Shown in pieces: positions 42,086-52,879 of a DNA stretch of 64,000 bases. The stretch is from Erinaceus europaeus (Eukaryota; Chordata; Mammalia; Eulipotyphla; Erinaceidae). The notes beneath the pieces are model-generated. The model was given only the letters and a program-made list of their open reading frames with translations. It did not search any database and had not been told where the DNA came from. The stretch spans positions 34,634,698 to 34,698,697 of the forward strand of contig NC_080171.1 of NCBI RefSeq assembly GCF_950295315.1. The letters are read 5' to 3'. Positions within the stretch are counted from its first letter, which is position 1, and every line of letters begins with the position of its first letter. The position numbers and the translations under genes were made by a program.

Positions 42086-42602
42086 CTCCTCAGCGAATGA
42101 TGTTCCTCGCTTCACCTGAAATCCCAGCTGTTGTCAGATGAAATTCATTGAATTATTTTATTGTAAAATTTCTCATCTAGGAGAGAGCCAACGTTCCATG
42201 ATTAGGTGCCATTGCTCTGACCTGCAAGGCAGGAATGCAGAGTTTCACTGGGTAGGCTTGCTTTCTTCCTTCTCCTCTTCCTTCTTGTGTTACCAGAGTT
42301 CTGAACTTCAGTTTCATCAAGACCTAGAGAGAAAAGAGGAAAAAAGAAGGAAACTCAGAAGTAGCAGTAGGTGGGGTTGTGACTTAGAAAGGCATAGACC
42401 ATAGAAAAAAAAATGGGGAAATATATGTAACTATTGATAGTTATAGAAATAATAGTCAACCCATATCTGTGACCTAGGGAGAACATGACAGTTACCAGTA
42501 GAGGGAATGGGGACATGAAACACTGGTGGTGGGAATGGTATCTAATTATACCTGTTATTACATAATTTTGTAAATCAGTATTAAATCACTAATAAAAAAT
42601 TA
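42086..42602 (+). mobile_element. L1 3' end, sense orientation
   Basis: 42,420-42,602 has AATAGTCAACCCATATCTG, GGGAATGGGGACATGAAAC, CTGGTGGTGGGAATGG and AAATCACTAATAAAAAATTA, the same 3' end as at 29,996. 42,086-42,400 is of uncertain origin. Facing the antisense L1 5' UTR, it could be the sense part of one insertion with 5' inversion, or a separate copy. Confidence 0.55.
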
Positions 42603-42894
42603 AATGTAAAATAAAGAGTACCACAAACAATACAGTAATGTTTCATATATTCAGAATGCTTAGGAATTCTTTGGATTACTCAAAGGAGCTCTTTTTTGAA
42701 AAATTTTCTCATCCTTCACTTTAATTTCAGAAATATTGGTTTAGTTGTTTTTATATTAAAACACAAAATTTCCAGGATTTTAATAGTTGGGTTTTATTTC
42801 TAAAAGATAACATGTTAAAAATTCAAAAAGCATCTCTTTTGCTGCTATCAACAGGAAGCTTCACTCCTTTCATTGATTTACTTGTCTATCTTTA

Positions 42895-43103
42895 ATATTT
42901 TATTTATTTATTTACTTTGGATAATGACAATGAGAAATTAAGAAGAAAGGGAAGATAAGAGAGGAAGAGGAATAAGGAGACAGAGATACCTACAGCCTTT
43001 GCCCTCTGCTCGTGAAGTTTCCCCCTGCCAGTTGGGGGCTTGAACCTGTGAGTCCTTTGCACTGTAACGTGTACACTCAGCTGGATGCACTATTGCCCAA
43101 CCC
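42895..43103 (-). mobile_element. tRNA-derived SINE, older subfamily
   Basis: GAGAAATTAAGAAGAAAGGG, ACCTACAGCCTTTGCCC, GAAGTTTCCCCCTGCCAG, GGGGGCTTGAACCTGTGAG and CAGCTGGATGCACTATTGCC. Confidence 0.75.
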
Positions 43104-43524
43104 TGTTTGGCTATCTTTATGACAACAAAAATCTGTCTTGTGAACTTTTTCCTATGTAGTAACCGGTAAGTCAGGTAATGTTAGCTCTTCAAATGTGTAC
43201 TTTTTCAAAGCTGTTTTCATCCTTTTCCTTTTCATATGAAGTTTAAATTATACCTGCAACTTCTATAAGGAAATCCTAGAGGGAATTTGGGATTATGTTG
43301 ACTCTATAAACCAATTAAAGGAGAATCCATATTTGAACAGTTTTGAGACTTTTGACATATGAGCATAATATTGATCTTTAGCTATGTAGGGCTTTTATTT
43401 TTCTAAGCAGTGTCTTGTTGTTTGAACTGTATAGATTTTAAAGTCCTTTTTTCATACTCATCCCAAATTATTTCATATTTTTTGATATAAGCCTTTTGTT
43501 GTCAAATATAGAATTTTGTATTTT

Positions 43525-43673
43525 AAAAATATTTAGTTATTTTCACGAGCAATAAAGAGAAACAGAAAGAAATCAGAACACTGCTCATCTCTGAAATACG
43601 GTAGTGAGAGGTTGAACCTGGAACCTCAGGCATGAATTTCTGATGTGTAACTTTTTGCTGTATTTCTGACCCT
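43525..43673 (-). mobile_element. Second-family SINE
   Basis: AGAACACTGCTCATCTCTG, GAGGTTGAACCTGGAACCTC and CTCAGGCATGAATTTCTG; diverged copy. Confidence 0.65.
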
Positions 43674-44194
43674 TAGAAAATATTTTTAAAATAATTTCAC
43701 TTATTTATAACTTAAATAAATATAACTGAATTTTGTAAATTCATCTTGTATCCTGGTGCCTTACTAAATTTACATACTAGTTGCAAGGGAAATTGCAAAG
43801 GCAATTAAGTGGAGAAAGGATAGATTTTTTTCTTTAAAAAATGATGCTAGAACATTTGGATATACATATTCAAAACCTGATCTTTAGTCCATATCTCATT
43901 TTAGTTTATGCAGAGACAGTTTACACATGTCTGTCTTTTCTACATAGGCAGTCATGTGATCTATAAATTAAAGCAGCTTCACTGCTTCCTTTCTGATTGG
44001 ATGCCTAGTGGTACATTTTCTAGCTTGATTGCATCAATTAGAACAACCAGTATATTTTATAAAAAGCATCTGAGGGGACATACTTTCTTTTTCCTGATCT
44101 TAGGGAGAAAGTTCTTTTTTTTTTTTTACTATTATGTATAATGTTTTTACAAGTTATTTCTTCTTAAAAATTGAATAAGTTCCACTCAATTCAT

Positions 44195-44218
44195 ATATGT
44201 GTGTGTGTGTGTGTGTAT
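44195..44218. repeat. GT microsatellite
   Basis: About eleven GT units. A second TA-rich simple tract lies at 44,465-44,502. Confidence 0.85.
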
Positions 44219-44319
44219 AATTTAAATAGTAGTGGATGAACAACTTTTTAAAATGAACTTTCAGTCTGTTATTTCTATTTTCTTTTTAAGGTTTATATAT
44301 TTTAGTGTATTTTTGTTAG

Positions 44320-44865
44320 TGTTTAAATATGGAGAAACATAATTGTAAGATAAAAGGGGTATAATTCCATATGGTTCCCATCACCAGAGTTGTGTCCCTA
44401 CCCCCTCCATTGGAATCTGCAATAGTTCTCTCAATGCCACTGATACAGATTGATTCTATAATTATTTATCTATATATATATGTACATATATATATATATA
44501 TATTCAACTTTTTATAATGGTCCTACCTTCTCTTCCTTTGTAAGTCACCCCTACCCCTATTGATACTCCCAGATGTCTTTCCTTTTTACCTCTTCTTTCT
44601 TAAAGAAGAGAAACAGTGCCTGGCTTCCTCTGATGTTCTCCAGATTGATTTTCTTTTCATTACTGGTAAAAACAATATTCCTGCTGACAAACACTTCAGG
44701 TCCTGGAGGAATTATTTACTTCCCTTACCATTTACCTTTCTGGGAGTATGGGCCAAAATTCTTTTTGGGGTCAAGAAAGTGGAGGCTCTGGCTTGTGTAA
44801 TTGCTTCTCTATTGGACATGGGCATTAGCAGGTCAATCCATAGCCCCATAAAAGTTTTATATATT
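44320..44865 (-). mobile_element. L1 3' UTR fragment, antisense
   Basis: TGTAAGATAAAAGGGGTATA, CATCACCAGAGTTGTGTCCC, CTCCATTGGAATCTGCAATAG, GGTCCTACCTTCTCTTCC, GAGTATGGGCCAAAATTC and ATTGCTTCTCTATTGGACATG, parallel to 31,010-31,400. Confidence 0.7.
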
Positions 44866-45250
44866 CACACAGGATAGAAATATAGATAATATCAGATGAG
44901 AAAACTAAAGCATCACTTTGGCCCATGGATACCAGGAGTCAGAGTTGGGTTTATGCTTCAAAGTTCAGCGCACTACTCACTGTGATACCTCCAGGCCCTC
45001 TTTTTATCTTTTTCAGTTTGCTGATACATTTGATTATACTGAATGATTTCCAGTGTTAATTTATTTTGAGTTGATAGAGGTACCTAACTTAATCTGTTGA
45101 GAAATATTTCCTAGAATTCTATCCACATTGTAGAATTATCTTTGTTAAACTTTAAAAATAAAAGTTGCTTCTATTTTATGATAGATATTAGCCTGAAGTT
45201 TTTTTAAAATCACTTCTTGATTTGAGTGTCACATAATGCTGCTTTCACAT

Positions 45251-45779
45251 CTTATATCTATGTGGTATCGTATGTGCTGTACTACTGTAATGAAGTAACT
45301 TAAGCATCCTGTCCCAATATGGAAGAGAAGGCTACTAGATAGTGGGAAGAACCTCACTTTATAGTTTGAGTTGGAAAATAGGGGCTAGAGTTTCCACTCT
45401 ATCAAGCACTAGTGTGATACCCTATCTTCTCTCTTATAAATGATGACAGAGAAGTGCTTATGGAGACTTAAGACTTTTTATCACAGCCCACCAACAATCA
45501 ACCTTCTCTCTCTTTATTTTGTATCAGTCACAGAAGGAACAATAATGAGTCATTTATATATCTCCCATCTTCGCAAGTACTAGCAGAGACTTAGATGTTT
45601 GTTGGATAATCTATGTTCAGCTAGCAGTAATGAGCCACCTCCATCTCATTGTCAATGAAGACAATTGAGGCACAGGATTTTTAAAGCAATTACAAAGGAT
45701 ACCTCTTTTTCTTTCTGAGCAAAACCTAGTTTTAACTTATGATCCATCAATTTTGCTTCGTTTTTCATCTAGAGTTGAG
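45251..45779. other. Unassigned sequence
   Basis: No gene or repeat recognised. Confidence 0.4.
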
Positions 45780-46630
45780 AGCTCATAGCCTCACAAAAAC
45801 CTTCACATGAATATTTATATCAGTCCTGTTCACATTTGCCCAAATTTGGAAACAACCAAGTTACTTTTCAGTAGGTGAATGGGTAGATAATTGATAGATC
45901 CAACCAGTAAAATATTATTCAGTTCTAAGAAGAAATTAACATTCAAGGCATGAAAAGACATGAAGGAAATTTAAAGACACATTTCTAGGTAAAGAAACCT
46001 AACTTGAATAGGCTGCAAAATATATGATCTTAACTGTATGACATTCTGAAGAAGGTAAAACTTTTAGACACAGTAAAGAGAGCAGAGGTTTTCAGACTAT
46101 AATCGGGGGGAAAGGATGAATAGATGAAAGGACGAGGCACTTTAATACTGTGAACTGTGGGGTGGGCAGTGGCACACTCTATAGAGTGCACATATTATAA
46201 TGCAAAAAGATATTGGTCCAAGTCTCCCCCCAACCCCATCTGTAAAGGGAAAAACTGAGAGTGGTGAAGCATTGCTGTATGTGTCTCTCTCCTCATTATC
46301 CTTTTCATTCAAAATTTCTCAGTCTTTATCTAATAAACAAACTGAACTGTTTTGTATCATACTGCTGTTGTAGATATATATTGTTGTACATTTGTCAAAA
46401 CCACAGACTATACAACACAGAGTGAATTCTAATTGCACTGTGAACTTCGTATGATAGTGACATGTCAATGTAACTTAATCAATTTTAACAAATGTTGATT
46501 AATTAAAATGTTGGGTTTTTCAGTAGTCTTGAGGGTCTGTGAGCTTGTAGAGGTCAAGGATATGTGGGAACTGTACTTTTTGCTTAATTTTACTGTGAAC
46601 CTGAAAGTACTTTAAAAATAAAATCTATTT
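45780..46630 (+). mobile_element. Old L1 (L1M-like) 3' end, sense
   Basis: GGAAACAACCAAGTTACTTT, GGTGAATGGGTAGATAATTG, AATATTATTCAGTTCTAAG, TGTTGTACATTTGTCAAAAC, ATGTCAATGTAACTTAATC and CTGTGAACCTGAAAGTAC, ending AAAAATAAAATCTATTTAAA. This is the known order of an old mammalian L1M 3' end, older than the window's other L1 3' ends. A SINE interrupts it at 46,155. Confidence 0.75.
46155..46345 (+). mobile_element. tRNA-derived SINE, sense, older
   Basis: GGGGTGGGCAGTGGCACACTC, TGCACATATTATAATGC, GGTCCAAGTC (altered B box), GTGGTGAAGCATTGCTGTATG, and TCTTTATCTAATAAACAAAC. Confidence 0.75.
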
Positions 46631-46740
46631 AAAAGACAAAAGTTATGTGATGCCTAATACGTCCATTTCAGGCCTGGTTCCTTATCAGTAGTCATAAAGG
46701 TTCTTATTGTCCTTCTATTTCAGGGCAATTCCATTAATTT

Positions 46741-47010
46741 TTTTAAAATATTTATTTATTCCCTTTTTTGTTGCCCTTGGTTTTTATTGTTGTTGTAGTT
46801 ATTGTTGCTATTGTTATTGATGTCGTCGTTGTTGGAGAGGACAGAGAGAAATAGAGAGAGGAGGGGAAGACAGACACCTGCACACATGCTTCACTGCTTG
46901 TAAAGCAACTTTCCTGCAGGTGGGGAGCTGGGGGCTCGAACCGATATCCTTACACAGTCCTTGCACTTTGTGGCACCTTCACTTAACCTGCTGCGCTACT
47001 GCCGGATTCC
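46741..47010 (-). mobile_element. tRNA-derived SINE, short form
   Basis: AAATATTTATTTATTCCC, GGACAGAGAGAAATAGAGAG, GACACCTGCACACATGC, GGGGGCTCGAACCGATATCC and CGCTACTGCCGGATTCCCC. Confidence 0.85.
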
Positions 47011-47012
47011 CC

Positions 47013-47460
47013 CTATTAAAAATTTTTATTATTGATTTACAAAATATAAGGTAACGGGTATAATTCCACACTTTCCCACCACCAGAGTTCTGTGTCCTTT
47101 CTTTGGTTAGCTTTCCCAAGATCACAGATATGGGTTGACAATTATTCTATTATTCTGTAACGATCTATCATAGTTATATATATCCACTTTTCTATGGTCC
47201 TGCCTTTTTTTCTAAGTCACACTTATTATTTTGCGTGTTTTTTTGTTTGTTTGTTTTTTCCCTCTCGTTTTTCTCCGGGTCCTGATGGAATTGGAGTTCA
47301 GAGCCCTCTGGTCATTTTTCCCTTCTTGCCCTTATTCTTCTTAGAGTTTGGACCAAAATTCTTTAATAGGTGCAGAAGATGGAAGTTCAGGCTTTTGTAA
47401 TTGCTTCCCTGCTAGACATGGGCCTCGGCAGGTCGATCCATACCAGGGACTTATGGATCC
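47013..47460 (-). mobile_element. L1 3' UTR fragment, antisense
   Basis: TTTATTATTGATTTACAAAA, ACGGGTATAATTCCACAC, ACCACCAGAGTTCTGTGTCC, CTTTTCTATGGTCCTGCC, TTCTTTAATAGGTGCAGAAG and TTGCTTCCCTGCTAGACATG. A short direct repeat (CCATACC, GGGACTTATGGATC) sits at its right end. Confidence 0.7.
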
Positions 47461-47819
47461 ATACCATTTAACTTAAGGGATTCATTGCCTGCTTTTTGCA
47501 GGGATAATGGAATATTATAGTATCCTTTTTTGCACCAGCTTTTGCCCCATTGGAAACTCTGAGAACCAATTACAATAAATACAGAGTGGTGTAAGGTTTT
47601 ATAACAATGAATAATTTAGAGTTTGCAGTGAAATCAAGGAGTATAGTGGCATGTGTGTATGTGTGTCTATATGTGTTTATGTGTATATTAAAGTATAGTA
47701 AAGAAAATATAAGCCATATACTGATGAGAAAGTAGGTAAAGTAGAAAGGTATGATCATATCTCTGCACTGAAGCAACAACCTATGTAAACAAGACTCACC
47801 TCCTTCTGTCTCTCTCTTT

Positions 47820-47950
47820 CAACATTTTTGTTAGTGAATTAATAATGGTTTACATGGGACTAGATCTATACTACATTCACCACCAAAATTCTGTGCCCCA
47901 CTACCCTCTCAACTTCTGACAAAGTCCTGCAGTAATCATGCTTACCTCCT
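47820..47950 (-). mobile_element. L1 3' end remnant, antisense
   Basis: TTTTTGTTAGTGAATTAATA, ACCACCAAAATTCTGTGCCC and CAAAGTCCTGCAGTAATC: a weak match to the L1 3' end order. Confidence 0.5.
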
Positions 47951-48147
47951 TCTTAACAAACTTATAGTTAAGTAATGTGATCAGGGTTGAGGTTAGAATG
48001 GATAGAATGCATCCAGATCATACAAAATTGGGTTGAAAATATTAAGGATTTTCTTCTTTACCCCTAGAAAATAGAAAAAACACCAGAGGAGTTTAAAATG
48101 GGAATCAAAGGACTTTTTAAAATAATTATTCTGGTTGACTTGGGATG

Positions 48148-48160
48148 GATATATATATAT

Positions 48161-48200
<40 letters not shown>

Positions 48201-48202
48201 TC
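48148..48202. repeat. AT microsatellite
   Basis: Two AT runs separated by AAATAT, totalling about 55 bp. Confidence 0.9.
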
Positions 48203-48209
48203 AGAGAAA

Positions 48210-49530
48210 GTATGTTTTGGCAGACACTGCCTCTAACGCAGGAAAAACTAATCTATAATGGCCTGGACCAGTGGTGTTAAATGTAAAAACAGAATGTTGT
48301 TCAAAAAATCTGGTTCTTGATTGTATATGAGGGGTGAGGTGAGGACAAAGTCATATGTGAATAAGTCTCTAGTTTATCTAACTACAGGTGGAGAGTCTTC
48401 TTTAAAACACCAAACAATGAATGAACAGGCTGGCAGAGGAAACTGGTGAAGCTCAGTAGGTTGCCAGTGAGAATGCCAAGCAGAGATGTTGACAGCTGCA
48501 CATGTTCATGTGAAATTCAAAGGAAATATTTGGATTTGAAATAAAATAATTACACAACATTTCATGAAGAGTAAATATAAAAGTAAGTTAGGGATGGGGA
48601 CAAAGACCTTTGGTGATAGGAGAGGTGGACAAAATAATATAATAAAAAATAAAAAAGATCAAATTCCATTGGAATAAATGGGACATCAGATTTAAATATA
48701 TATAATAAGACAAGGACAGTTTTTAACTTTGAGGATCTTTTTGATCTAGTGCCCAAATGGAAAAAACAAGCAGGTAGACACAAAATAAAAGCAATATTTA
48801 CATGAGAGAAACTGATGGATAAGGTTCCATCCAAAGCAAAGAGAGTGCTTTGAGTATAGGGGAATGATAAATGTTGCTCTTCAGAATGAAATCTTAGTAC
48901 TTTGGAGAAAGGTTTGCTATGAGGTTTTTTTTTTATTTTTTTTTTTATTAATTTAATGCTAATGTTTCTTGACTCTGCCTAGAGTGATGGTCTACTTATT
49001 GCCTATGATAGGAAATAAAATCCTTGAGAAATGGTGACTTTATATTGCTAAGAGTGCATGGTGCCAACTCTATTCTTCAGTAACATTTATCTCTTGAATA
49101 GTATAATTTAGGATGTCTTCATTTAATTCACTGCTAATGTTGTATTAGAAGTTAATATGACTTGTCAGTGCATTATTGTATTCACATTGAAAGGAATTCT
49201 TTCTGACACTAAGTAAGAGCATCAAAAAGTCTGAATGTGTATGAAATCATGCATAAATGCAAGTATTACATAATCAGTTACTTATGTAAGAAATTTTCAT
49301 TCACTTTCCCATTCAGCAAACATTACTTAATTGCCTAGCATATGCCAGCAGTTACTAAGTGCTAGAAATGTAAAAGAGAAATATGAGACTTAGTTCTTAC
49401 AAGATAGTGTACTCTTGGAGGAAATTCATGGTATTAGTGAGTAGAGATTGAAACTGACAATATAGGATACGGTTGCATTGTAAAATGTTTTCAGTACAAA
49501 GCAGTTTAGGGTAACCAAATAATTAACCTG
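48210..49530. other. Unassigned sequence
   Basis: No gene or repeat recognised apart from a T-rich tract at 48,925-48,950. Confidence 0.45.
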
Positions 49531-49543
49531 AAAGAATTATTCT

Positions 49544-49848
49544 TTTTTTTTTTTTCCTCCAGAGTTATCCCTGGGGCTGGGTGTTTGCACTATGAATCCA
49601 CTGCTGCTGGTGGACATTTTTCCCATTTTGTTGCTGTTGTTATTGAATATGAAAGAGAGAGAAATCAAGAGAGGAAGGAAAGATAGAGAAGAGGAGAGAA
49701 AAATAGACACCTGCAGACCTGATTCATCACTTGTGAAGTGACCCCCCTGCTGGTGGGGAGCCGGGGGCTCGAACCAGGATCCTTGCTCCTACTTGTGCTT
49801 TGCACCATGTGCACTTAACCCAGTGCGCCACTGTCTGCCCTCCCCCCC
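49544..49848 (-). mobile_element. tRNA-derived SINE, long form
   Basis: 3' unit CCTCCAGAGTTATCCCTGG at the left, body CACCTGCAGACCTGATTCATC, and head complement CAGTGCGCCACTGTCTGCCC. The 13-bp duplication AAAGAATTATTCT lies at 49,531-49,543 and 49,849-49,861. Confidence 0.9.
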
Positions 49849-49931
49849 AAAGAATTATTCTCTTTAGAAAATTTCCAGCTAATCAATAAGAGATAATAAT
49901 ATATTACACTTTTGCTGGTAATATCTGATGC

Positions 49932-49979
<48 letters not shown>
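49932..49979. repeat. AT microsatellite
   Basis: About 23 uninterrupted TA units. Confidence 0.95.
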
Positions 49980-49985
<6 letters not shown>

Positions 49986-50750
49986 GAGGCTAGTAGCATA
50001 ACAATGACAGTGATTCTCTGCAAGTCTATGAGATGATCTAAAATTTTCTTGACTAAAATAATAAATCTAAAGAAGATCAAACCTCTAGGTCCAACCTCCA
50101 TCTTATGGGAAATATGTAGTAAGCAAACAAGTATGTTGGATGATACTATGGAAATGTAATTAGCAAAACACAGACCAAACAATCCATTTTCTTCAACTAT
50201 AGCAATAAAAGAAAATAAAAGAAAAGTAGACATCTTTACAGTAGAAAAATCTCTAAAGCTATAGGAACCATAGCAGTTATTTAGAACATGATTCGAACTA
50301 TACAATAAAATGTGCAAGATACTTGGGGAGCTATAAACACTGCTGCTTTGTTGTAAGTAGGAATTATAATTAATTTAAAATATGATGTCGTTTTGTAAAT
50401 AGGTTTCTACAAAGTGATTTGTATTCTTTAGTGTGAACTAATACTGTGCCTGGGATTTGTTTCCATATAATAGATATGTGATATCAATAAAAATAAGGTG
50501 TGCATGAATTGTGAACTATTGGAACTGCTTGATAGATACATGAATATATTTTATTTCTATTACCGTTATGTATGTATCTGTTTGAAATGTTCCACAATGA
50601 AAAAATGAATATTAAATGGCTAACTTGTAGAGAATGGAAGGAATGAAGGAAATAGCAGTTATTATTAAGAACCTGAATCAGAGATGAGGTGGGTTCTGCC
50701 AACTTTTTTTTTTTAGTACAGTGGGACTAAGGTAAAAACCTGGGAAGCTT
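49980..50750. other. Unassigned sequence
   Basis: A minus-strand frame of 137 codons (49,904-50,317) begins in the AT repeat and is hydrophobic by composition. I see no domain and do not call a gene. Confidence 0.45.
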
Positions 50751-50779
50751 ATGCATGTTTGCTATTATGACTGTCTATT

Positions 50780-50965
50780 ATTTAGAGAAAGGGAAAAGGG
50801 AGAGAGAAGTAGAGTCCCAGTGATAGGTGAAAACACAGCACTGCTCCACTATCCAGAGAGGATCCTGATACAATCCATGGTGCTTCCATGTGGTGTTAGT
50901 ACTGGTACACTCACAGCCCAGGTGTGTGCTATGCTAGGTGAGCTTTCTTTTGGCCCAACACTTTC
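50780..50965 (-). mobile_element. Possible further SINE remnant
   Basis: TTTAGAGAAAGGGAAAAGGG, ACAGCACTGCTCCACTATCC, CATGGTGCTTCCATGTGG, CAGCCCAGGTGTGTGCTATG and AGGTGAGC. The layout (purine-rich start, CACTGCTCC, end in tRNA-head-like complement) suggests another tRNA-derived SINE family, present once here. Confidence 0.4.
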
Positions 50966-50989
50966 ATGTTGGAAGTATCAATAGGCATT

Positions 50990-51570
50990 TGCAATGCATT
51001 CTTTATATCTGCACACTGAGCCTTTATTAATACCTGTATCACAAAATAAAAAATGAATGTGGCCATGTGCCTTGTCCAGCAAGAAATGTCGTTTGAAGAT
51101 TCCACAGAAGCATCAGAGAGGCAACTGGTATGGACCCCTTTTTATTGATCAAAACAAAACTGAGATACTGCTTATGCAAATTCTTTGATATACTTTGTGA
51201 TTGACAGATATGATTATCTGCATCCTCGCAGTCATTGTCACCTTTGTCATAAATCAGGAAAGCCAAGTGGAGAGAAAAAAGTGGATAAATGGAAACACCA
51301 TATGGACAGGAGCAGCTTCAGTGGCTAAAGCTTGCTGTGCTGCAGGAACATGTTCCAACACATTGGGTAGGATGCTCTGTTCTTTTGGTCTCCCTACCTC
51401 AGAATGGCAGCTATAGCTTCTACCTCCTGCAATTAGAAGCTTACTGTTATCTCCAGCCGGGCCGAGGGAACAGGAAGACCCATGTAATGCTGACAGATAT
51501 TTTCTTTAAAAAGAGCAATAGACGGCAGTCGGATAAATAATCAGGCATGCAAAGAAGAATGAAAAATCAG
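50990..51570. other. Candidate conserved noncoding block
   Basis: Repeat-free and compositionally complex, with an octamer-like TATGCAAAT (51,171-51,179), TGATTGACAG and AGACGGCAGTCGGATAAATAA. It holds overlapping frames of 71 and 83 codons without domain features. The call is an inference from complexity; no alignment was possible. Confidence 0.3.
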
Positions 51571-51947
51571 CCTGCAGATCTATTAAGCAGGGACAGAGTA
51601 GAGCTCAAAGAATAGGGAAAGTGTACTTGAGTCTGAATTGAGTCTGATTAATTCTGAAGAAGCACAACCTTGTGCTCAGGGGGCATGATTATTTGAGATA
51701 GATTCAGGTGATAACTACAAAAGAGAACATTACTGAAATTGGCTTCCTAATTAAAATATGGGAAGATCGGCACATTTCAGGGAAAAAGTTGGGGTTCTGT
51801 ATTAGACTGTCATAAAACAGCTAGTACAAATGTTGTCAAGGTTGATTCCCCGAAATAAGGGAGCATATTTTAGCACAGGCCATCTCAAGATCCTAAGCCT
51901 CATAGAGGTGAGATCCAATAGTTTTCTTTTGTCTCTCAACAATATTT

Positions 51948-52209
51948 CTTTTTTAAAAATCTTTTTAAAATATTTATTTTCCCTTTTGCTGCCCTTGTTG
52001 TGGTTATTGTTGTTGGATAGGACAGAGAGAAATGGAGAGAGGAGGGGAAGACAGAGAGGGGGAGAGAAAGATAGACACCTGCAGACCTGCTTCCCCACTT
52101 GTGAAGCGACTCCCCAGGTGGGGAGCCGGGGCTGGAACCGGGACCCTTCCTCTGGTCTTTGAGTTTTACACCACGTGCGCTTAACCCACTGCGCCACCGC
52201 CCGACTCCC
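51948..52209 (-). mobile_element. tRNA-derived SINE, short form
   Basis: TTAAAATATTTATTTTCCC, GACACCTGCAGACCTGC, GGGGCTGGAACCGGGACC and GCGCCACCGCCCGACTCCCC. Left duplication CTCAACAATATTT (51,935-51,947), right CTCACCAATATTT (52,210-52,222), one mismatch. It has several CpGs and is young. Confidence 0.88.
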
Positions 52210-52222
52210 CTCACCAATATTT

Positions 52223-52866
52223 TATTTATTTATTTTTATTTAAGAAAGGAGACATTAACAAAGTCATAGGATAAGAGGAGTACAGTTCCACACAATTCCC
52301 ACCACCTGATCTCTATATCACATCCCCTCCCCTGATAGCTTTCCCATTCTCTATCCCTCTGGGAGCATGGACCCAGAGTCTTTGTGGGTTGCAGAAGGTG
52401 GAAGGTCTGGCTTCTGTGACTGCGTCCCTGCTGAACATGGGCATTGACTGGTCCATCCATACTCCCAGTCTGCCTCTCTCTTTCCCTAGTAGGGTGGGTC
52501 TCTGGGGAAGTGGAGCTCTAGTACACATTGTTGGGGTTGTCTGTCCAAGGAAGTCTGATCAGTATCGTGCTGGCATCTGCAACCTGGTGGCTGAAAAGAG
52601 AGTTAACATACAAAGCCAAACAAATTGTTGAACAATTATGGACCTAAAGACTGGAATAGTGCAGATGAAGTGTTGGGAGGTGCTCCCTGCAGACTCTTGT
52701 GTACTTCTGCTTTCTGGTATATATTTTTCCCTAGCTTATGGGCACGTGTGAATATATGCTTTATCACAGGGGACCTGGACTATATCTAAGTTTGGGGACT
52801 TTATTGGGGGAGTGGAACACCTGGAATGGAATTAGAGTATACTATGAAAGTAAAGGTCTCACCCGA
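52223..52866 (-). mobile_element. L1 3' UTR, 5'-truncated insertion
   Basis: TTATTTAAGAAAGGAGACATT, CACCACCTGATCTCTATATC, CTGCTGAACATGGGCATTG and AAGTTTGGGGACTTTATTG, ending at GTCTCACCCGA. A perfect 13-bp duplication CTCACCAATATTT (52,210-52,222 and 52,867-52,879) frames it. It used the right duplication of the neighbouring SINE as its target. Confidence 0.9.
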
Positions 52867-52879
52867 CTCACCAATATTT

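Larger units (their letters stand above)
43105..45250 (-). pseudogene. Old L1 ORF2 fragment, antisense
   Basis: Complement landmarks: ACAGTTTTGAGACTTTTGAC (43,340), AAGCAGTGTCTTGTTGTTTG (43,405), TTCATCTTGTATCCTGGTGC (43,740), CTTCCTTTCTGATTGGATGCC (43,986) and GCTTGATTGCATCAATTAG. 45,000-45,250 continues the same type of sequence (ATTACTTGATTTGAGTG-like end). A second-family SINE (43,525) and an L1 3' UTR (44,320) interrupt it. Confidence 0.65.

Noticed and set aside
49904..50317. 137-codon minus-strand frame with hydrophobic stretches
   Set aside because: Starts beyond unique DNA and ends in the AT microsatellite (Tyr-Ile repeats). No domain and no second supporting feature.
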